Origin: Fibrobacterota bacterium
GTDB taxonomy: Bacteria; Fibrobacterota; Fibrobacteria; UBA11236
Assembly: GCA_028287505.1 (NCBI GenBank)
Contig: JAQBPN010000044.1
Span: 1 to 55,667, forward strand
Direction: 5' to 3'
Length of the DNA stretch: 55,667 bases
Part shown: positions 51,701-55,667 of the stretch, in pieces
How the letters are laid out: every line of letters begins with the position of its first letter
Numbering within the stretch: position 1 is the first letter of the stretch
Program-made: the position numbers and the translations under genes
Notes under the pieces: generated by a model
The model's input: only the letters and a program-made list of their open reading frames with translations
What the model was told of the DNA's origin: nothing
Database searches by the model: none

Positions 51701-53003
51701 AGGCTTCCTGCATGGTCTTGCCGATGACGTCGTCGATGGAAAGGCCGGTCATGCGCGCCGCGGCCGCGTTGGTCGCCAGGAGGCGGAAACGGACCTGCTC
51801 CGTGGGGCGGCCCTCCAATTGCCAGACGAAAAGGCCTGCCTGGATGTTCCGGAAAATGTCCGCAAAGACGCGGATGCGGGCCTCGGCCTTTTCCCGCTCG
51901 GTGATGTCCAGGGAAATCCCCCCGATAAGGCGCTGGCCATGTTTTCCCTGGAATGGGAATTTGCTGACCCACCAGCTCCGCATCACCCCGTCGGGGGTGG
52001 GGGCTTTCTCCACGTACTCCAGGGTCTTGCCGCCTTCCAGTACCGCGCGGTCGGTTTCATTGACGGCGCGCAGAAGGTCCGCACCGAAGGCGGCCACCCG
52101 GCTCGGCACGTCGGGGCTTCCGACTTTGAATTTGAACGCTTCGGACATGGACCGGTTGATGTAGAGGAAGTCGTTCTTCTCATCCTTGATGAAGGCCATC
52201 AACGGGCTGTGGTCCATGAAGGTCTGGAAACGTTCTTCGCTTTCGCGCAGGTTTTCGGCCGCTTCCATCCGCCCGGACACGTCGCGGGCCACAACCAGGC
52301 GGCATTCCTCGCTGCGCAACTGGATGGAGATGGAAGCGACTTCCAGCGGGATTTCCTTGCCGTCATGGCGGCGGTAGCGCAGGGTGCGCCGGGCGGTCGG
52401 AAGGCCGCGCTGGTACACTTCTTCGACATGGCCCTCGGCCGCCTCCCGGTATTCCGGCGCGAACAGGGAGAAGATGGGTTTCCCCACTATGTCGGAAGCA
52501 CTTCCGGAGGCGGACAATTTCAGCAGCGCGGAATTGGCGAAAGTCACCTTGCCCCTGGTGTACATGAGAATGGCATCGGGTATCAGTTCCAGGATGTCCA
52601 GGAATTGGTCTTCGACAGGCGACGTCTTGATAGGCGCTCCGCCGCCCAGTTCCAGCAAGGCGGCGGCCTGGCTTGCAAGTCCCGCCAGGATGCGGCCTTG
52701 ATCGGCGGAAAGCTCCGTGACCGTGTGGTTCAGGATGGTCAGGGTGCCCAGGGCGAGTCCGTTTCCGTTGTTGACGGGGATGACGGTCTTGTAGGGGTAA
52801 GCTTCGCCGGTTTCGTTCCCGGCAGCGGCCGCCAGCAGCGATTGCCCGGCTTCCAGGATGTGGATTTCCGCGGAGGGCGCGCCGCAAATGGCGGCGGCGA
52901 GGGAGGCGAGATCTGTGAGCGCTTTTTCCGCGATGCGCCGCGAAGATTGAGTCTGCCGCCCGTCGGGAAGGGCGGCCCCCCGGGGCGGAACAGGTGCCGT
53001 CAT
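48735..53003 (-). CDS. multi-PAS/GAF sensor histidine kinase
   Basis: 1422 residues, with no transmembrane segment, so cytoplasmic. Order: an N-terminal GAF-like region (about 25-120); seven PAS domains, beginning near 130, 258, 385, 510, 640, 765 and 890 (e.g. ESEERFQTFMDHSP, SVERFELIAQATNDAVWEY, ESEEKYRKLVEVLPD, DSEERYRLLFLNNP, HSEERYRTLAAVSP); a second GAF (about 1015-1170); HisKA with MSHELRTPLNAIIGF, phospho-His1201; and HATPase_c with NLVSNAIKFS, DQGIGI and GSGLGLVITKKL. There is no attached receiver; a single-domain receiver follows immediately and a PhoB-type regulator precedes by 12 bases. The signals sensed are unknown; redox, light or small ligands are all possible for PAS/GAF arrays. 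Confidence 0.95.
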   Translation of the reverse strand: MTAPVPPRGAALPDGRQTQSSRRIAEKALTDLASLAAAICGAPSAEIHILEAGQSLLAAAAGNETGEAYPYKTVIPVNNGNGLALGTLTILNHTVTELSADQGRILAGLASQAAALLELGGGAPIKTSPVEDQFLDILELIPDAILMYTRGKVTFANSALLKLSASGSASDIVGKPIFSLFAPEYREAAEGHVEEVYQRGLPTARRTLRYRRHDGKEIPLEVASISIQLRSEECRLVVARDVSGRMEAAENLRESEERFQTFMDHSPLMAFIKDEKNDFLYINRSMSEAFKFKVGSPDVPSRVAAFGADLLRAVNETDRAVLEGGKTLEYVEKAPTPDGVMRSWWVSKFPFQGKHGQRLIGGISLDITEREKAEARIRVFADIFRNIQAGLFVWQLEGRPTEQVRFRLLATNAAAARMTGLSIDDVIGKTMQEAFPAIFDLGLTAKCLHVIATGESMDLGEIAYGDSRDPAGHYTAKIIALPNDNVAVAFENVTEERRNREVLRQSVERFELIAQATNDAVWEYKPASGDTWWNERAFQLFGYDSDRMAPSMDAWKQRLHPEDRNRVLDAFNKISDGGADTWVREYRIKRKDGTTGHIYERGYVVRGEAGAPVRMLGAMLDITELKRAEEAVRESEEKYRKLVEVLPDIIVIVVDGKLAFVNNAGLQFYGVEEEKEVLGKQVMDFFHPDSRSAVLKRLMELDAGLDIPPMEHKFLRKDGTTIEAESRAISYPYQGHSAKLAVIRDITARKQAEFALRDSEERYRLLFLNNPQPMWLFDTASLKFLDVNEAAIGKYGFTHEEFLSKTIGDLWLPEDYHHLDATMVRLLAERETNSVHRHRRKDGSVIHAEVFHHYIEISGKSAAIALSNDITEKLETLERLRHSEERYRTLAAVSPVGLYRVDMRGRCTYVNDHMCGLLGLAQEQLLGVIAAFIIHPLDAVWVKESWLVATSRGLSFHAEYRMRRSDNRTVWVMGNALADKAADGTVIGYIGTISDITERKQAEILLACQKRTLAMVASGWHLQDVLDSLIQYVEKESSGGKGCVLQLDMDTRRLAWLAAPGIAESFRDPARTFPIDGESGVLGASALTKEYVCCPDIALDPDWIQGGTEALACGLRACASLPIRGSFGQVLGVFAFFYPITGEPAAYDLKLMETASDLAAIAIERQRQQETSRKNQELSEQNMRIQEASRMKSEFLANMSHELRTPLNAIIGFSQLLIDRKVGHMNDKQTEYLGDILDGGMHLLRLINDVLDLAKIEAGKMQLFREEIHVPAAMREVCDILMPMALGKGVTVQTASDPGAETAFLDGGKFRQVLYNLVSNAIKFSKQGGKVFVVAKSDPEGGTRLEVIDQGIGIRKEDLGKLFQQFQQLDSGSARHYPGSGLGLVITKKLVELHRGSVEVESEPGLGSTFTAVFPRHRAGDE

Positions 53004-53015
53004 GCGCCTGTTACC

Positions 53016-53759
53016 TCAGTTTTCGAATCGATAGCCCAGGCCCGGCACGTTGACGATTTTCTTCCCCAGGTCCGGACCGAGTTTGCTTCTGAGGGAGGAA
53101 ACGTGGACCTTGACCGTGTGCGAATCCACCGGCGCGGAGGCGCCGTAGCCCCATACGGTATGATAGAGTTGGGTGGTGTAGACGACCTGGCCCCTTTTGC
53201 GGAGCAGGGCGGTCAGAAGATCGAATTCCTTCCGGGTCAGGGCGATGGGCTGGCCGGAGACCAGCACCTTGCGCGCCTTGACGTCCAGAGCCAGGCCTTC
53301 GGCCTGGAGTACGTCGGCCAACTCCTCGGCGGAGGCGTAGCGGCGGAGCACCGCGCGCACCTTGGCGACCAGCAATTCGTTGGAGATCGGTTTGAGGATG
53401 TAATCGTCGGCGCCTTCTTCGAATCCCTGCAATTGGAATTCTTCGTCGGTTTGCGCGCCGGAAAGCAGAATGACGGGAATGGAGCTGGTATAAGGCTGGG
53501 CCTTCAGCTTTTGGGTCAGCGCGATGCCGCTCTGGTCCCCCAGCACCACGTCCATGAGGATGAGGTTGGGCTGATGGGTCTTGGCCAGATTGAGCACATC
53601 GTTCAAGTCTTCGGCCGCGATGACCAGGAATTTTTCTTCTTCCAGGACGACCTTGACCATTTTCCTGAAGGAGGGATTATCCTCCACTATCAGGATCTTG
53701 GTGTCGGGCCGAATGGCGCCCTCTTGGGGAGTGATGCTGCCTTGGGGATTCTGCGACAT
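53016..53759 (-). CDS. OmpR/PhoB-type response regulator
   Basis: 247 residues from ATG at 53759 (GGAAAG seven bases upstream); a longer frame adds 14 unsupported codons. The receiver has the acidic pair VEDN, Asp70 in LILMDVVLGD, the Ser/Thr in VILLSGA and Lys in YILKPIS. The winged-helix output domain has LTRKEFDLLTALLRKRGQVV, then DSHTVKVHVSSLRSKLG and VPGLGYRFEN. It is the first gene of a three-gene two-component operon (regulator, kinase, single receiver). No binding site can be proposed. Confidence 0.95.
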   Translation of the reverse strand: MSQNPQGSITPQEGAIRPDTKILIVEDNPSFRKMVKVVLEEEKFLVIAAEDLNDVLNLAKTHQPNLILMDVVLGDQSGIALTQKLKAQPYTSSIPVILLSGAQTDEEFQLQGFEEGADDYILKPISNELLVAKVRAVLRRYASAEELADVLQAEGLALDVKARKVLVSGQPIALTRKEFDLLTALLRKRGQVVYTTQLYHTVWGYGASAPVDSHTVKVHVSSLRSKLGPDLGKKIVNVPGLGYRFEN

Positions 53760-53965
53760 TATGAAGCTTTCCTTGGTCGTATCATGGCGGAGGGGAAGCA
53801 TGGATGAAGGTCCATCGAATTAACCCGCCCAATCGACCTGAAATTTAGTTGATTTCGAGCCCCGGCACCAACCTTTTGTCCAGAGCGGTCATAAGCTTGC
53901 CGTTTGCAAGCAATCATCTTAGGGGAAAGATACCTAATTCCCCCGGGTGTACACAAAATCCCAAA

Positions 53966-53988
53966 ATGGGTGGGTCGGGCCCACCCAT
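53966..53988 (-). terminator. terminator downstream of the Lhr-like gene
   Basis: ATGGGTGGG (53966-53974) pairs perfectly with CCCACCCAT (53980-53988). On the minus strand it is followed by TTTTGGGATTTTG. It serves the helicase gene, whose stop is at 54055. The interval between also has GCGAGTAGTTCT twice (about 54016-54044). Confidence 0.75.
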
Positions 53989-54054
53989 CGGGCAAACTAA
54001 TCTTCCGTGCGGGTGGCGAGTAGTTCTGGGCGGCGAGTAGTTCTATTCGTGGAA

Positions 54055-55667
54055 CTAGGAGGCTACCTTCAATCGGGTTTCGAAGGCGGTATCCAAAGCG
54101 TGACCGGGCAGGACCCGCATCTCTCCGCCCTCGAGCACGGCGACGGGCTCTCCATCCCGGAAGAGAATCCGGTTTTTGCGCGTGGCCGGAACCCGGGGTC
54201 CTGGCGTGAGGATGCCTTGGAGATTGGCCGGATCGGCCGCGCTCAAGGACAGTAACACCCCCGTTTTCTCCTTTTTACGTAAGAGCCGCAACATTGCCAG
54301 CGCTTCCGGCAAGGCGAATTGCTCCCCGTAGAAACCTTCCACGAACCGGCCTCCGCGGATTTCCCCTCGGGCTTCCATCAAGCGCAAGGCGCGCACCAGA
54401 TCCCGCCACGGGGGAACCAGGTTTTCCCGATCCGCCAATTTGCGGAAGACCACGCCATACCGTTTGAGGAGCACGCGGGCGATGGCTTCCATTCCGTCCG
54501 GTTGGGCGCGCGGCGGCGCTCGGTCCGGATTGAGGTCCGAGGTCCCGCTTATCGGCTGGTTGCCGGGCCGACGGCCCGGGGGGCTCTGGGCCTCGGCTCC
54601 GGGAAGACGCAGAAGCGACCAGCGCCCCGAGCGCTCAAGACCGGAAGCGGCATTTGCCGATCCTCCCTGCAACAGCGCCCGCAACCCCCTGAATCCATCC
54701 GAGGTCAGCCAGCCCAGGGAAACGAGTTCCGCCATGGCATCCCGCGCTTCCGGCGCGGTAAGGCCGGTATCCCAGAGGATATCCCGCCAGAACGAGGCCC
54801 CGCGGGTCCGCAAATGATCCAGCATCCGCTTTGCCGGCGGCCCTTCCGGCTCGGGAACTTCGCGGCCTTCCGATCCCGTCGCTCCGGTCCCGCCGAGCCA
54901 ATGGTCCAGGTTCTGCCGGCCCAGGAAAGCGATGGGAGTGGCCTTGACCGGTCCCGGCTTGCGGCCTTCCACTCCTTGCGGCTGGGCTCCCGGACGGACC
55001 CGTCCCCAGATGAAACTGCCGGAAAGCGACTGTAAATCGAGCCAAGAGGGCTCGTAACGGGCCAGCCGGGCGGGCAGGATTTCATTTTCCCAGGCCGCGC
55101 AGGGGGCTTCGAATCCTTCCAGGCGGGAAAGAACCGTTTCCACGCCTTCGGGGCCCGTGGGCTTGTCGTGATCCATCATGGCGCTTGCGGCCGGAGCGGT
55201 CACCGAATCCAGGCCCTGCCAGGAGAACAGGAACCGGAGGAAGTCGGAAGCGGAGACAGGTTCGATTTCCCGGCGCAGTTTGGCCAGGGTATAGCGATGG
55301 ATGCGCGCCAGGAGCCGGCGTTCGCACCATTCCGTGCCCTCGCAGCCGGGCGTGAACCTGCCGCGCAGGATGAAGCCTTCCTGCTCCAGGGCCAGCAATG
55401 CGAGTTCGATCCGTTCGGGCCGGATTCCGAGGGATGCCGTAACTTCAAGGTTACTGGTGGGGCCGAGGGATTCCATGCGGCCGCGCACGATTTCGACGAG
55501 CGCTTCTTCTTCGCTCCAGGTTTTCGCGGGAGGCGCGAGCACCGCGCCGGTCCAGACGATTTCCGCGCCGGGGAAGGCGGCCAAGGCCTGGTGCATACGC
55601 TCCGCGGCCACCCAGATGGGACCCGCGCCGGGCGTCCCGCCCGCGCCGGGCGTCCCGCCCGCGCCGG
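54055..55667 (-). CDS. lhr: Lhr-type ATP-dependent helicase, C-terminal part (5' end beyond window)
   Basis: The frame stays open to the right edge, giving 537 codons of the C-terminal region. The helicase motor itself lies outside the window. Recognisable Lhr C-terminal features are PIWVAAERMHQALAAFPGAEI, winged-helix-like repeats (ERIELALLALEQEGFILRGRF, FLRFLFSWQGL, FWRDILWDTGLTAPEARDAMAELVSLGWLTSDGFRGLRALL), GRWSLLR, and LLKRYGVVFRKLADRENLVPPWRDLVRALRLMEARGEIRGGRFVEGFYGEQFALPEAL. Lhr proteins unwind DNA or RNA-DNA hybrids in repair. Just before PIWVAAER the frame encodes a GAGGTP repeat, an insertion not usual in the family. A GTG at 55611 is only an internal codon. Confidence 0.9.
   Translation of the reverse strand, partial: GAGGTPGAGGTPGAGPIWVAAERMHQALAAFPGAEIVWTGAVLAPPAKTWSEEEALVEIVRGRMESLGPTSNLEVTASLGIRPERIELALLALEQEGFILRGRFTPGCEGTEWCERRLLARIHRYTLAKLRREIEPVSASDFLRFLFSWQGLDSVTAPAASAMMDHDKPTGPEGVETVLSRLEGFEAPCAAWENEILPARLARYEPSWLDLQSLSGSFIWGRVRPGAQPQGVEGRKPGPVKATPIAFLGRQNLDHWLGGTGATGSEGREVPEPEGPPAKRMLDHLRTRGASFWRDILWDTGLTAPEARDAMAELVSLGWLTSDGFRGLRALLQGGSANAASGLERSGRWSLLRLPGAEAQSPPGRRPGNQPISGTSDLNPDRAPPRAQPDGMEAIARVLLKRYGVVFRKLADRENLVPPWRDLVRALRLMEARGEIRGGRFVEGFYGEQFALPEALAMLRLLRKKEKTGVLLSLSAADPANLQGILTPGPRVPATRKNRILFRDGEPVAVLEGGEMRVLPGHALDTAFETRLKVAS
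55622..55667. repeat. 18-base tandem repeat encoding GAGGTP in the Lhr-like gene
   Basis: The unit GCGCCGGGCGTCCCGCCC occurs at 55625-55642 and 55643-55660, and a third begins before the window ends. It is a multiple of three, so it adds Gly-Ala-Gly-Gly-Thr-Pro hexamers without a frameshift. Total copy number is unknown because the window ends; an assembly edge at a repeat is also possible. Confidence 0.7.

Noticed and set aside
50238-53807. 1189-codon open frame opposite the histidine kinase
   Set aside because: Shadow of a strongly conserved sense frame with PAS, GAF, HisKA and HATPase motifs; no independent features.

Overview
The window is about 60% GC and densely coded. It most likely comes from a motile member of the Fibrobacterota. 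Two protein families point there: a fibro-slime domain surface protein (28388-32287) and a TIGR02147/DUF4423-type regulator (25284-26111), both first defined as expanded families in Fibrobacter. Several secreted proteins also end in short Ig-like modules resembling sorting domains. Cultured Fibrobacter species lack flagella, so the large flagellar locus suggests another branch of the phylum. All of this is read by eye from translated sequence; no database search was run.

Layout. (1) 1-17138, minus strand: a flagellar supercluster, in transcription order motE-like, fliK, flgD, flgE, flbD, fliL, fliM, fliN/fliY, fliO, fliP, fliQ, fliR, flhB, flhA, flhF and a small membrane protein cut by the window edge. 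Many stops and starts overlap or nearly touch. (2) 17639-21230: a DUF1015 gene, small hypothetical genes, tRNA-Thr(CGT) with a strong terminator, an AT-rich islet of very small ORFs, and a Cys-repeat secreted protein. (3) 21291-38670: an accessory surface and secretion block with a GH28-like right-handed beta-helix enzyme, an SGNH-TPR protein, the TIGR02147 regulator translationally coupled to a DUF2341/LamG lipoprotein, the fibro-slime protein, two secreted beta-propeller-like proteins, a DUF748 protein and a thaumatin-like protein. (4) 38753-48356: egtB-egtD for ergothioneine, a fatty acid hydroxylase-like gene tail-to-tail with an Mpo1-like gene, a barrel-like protein, hydrolases, proline iminopeptidase, a stress protein and a baeRF-type protein. 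(5) 48362-53759: a two-component operon (PhoB-type regulator, a kinase with seven PAS and two GAF domains, and a single-receiver protein). (6) 54055-55667: the C-terminal part of an Lhr-type helicase.

Two structures stand out beyond the genes. First, an imperfect palindrome, GTTCTC-N6-GAGAAC followed by a T-rich run, recurs four times in one orientation, only in the surface block, upstream of 23056, 25284, 28388 and 34516. The two genes with long leaders also share a hairpin 67-68 nt downstream of the palindrome, with different paired bases in the two copies. The HTH-containing TIGR02147 protein encoded in the block is the obvious candidate regulator. Second, a dispersed palindromic element built from GTCGGGC heptamers occurs three times (7311, 17381, 45087). 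Its ends are conserved, while the inner hairpins differ in sequence yet stay self-complementary. One copy lies in frame inside the 5' part of fliP.
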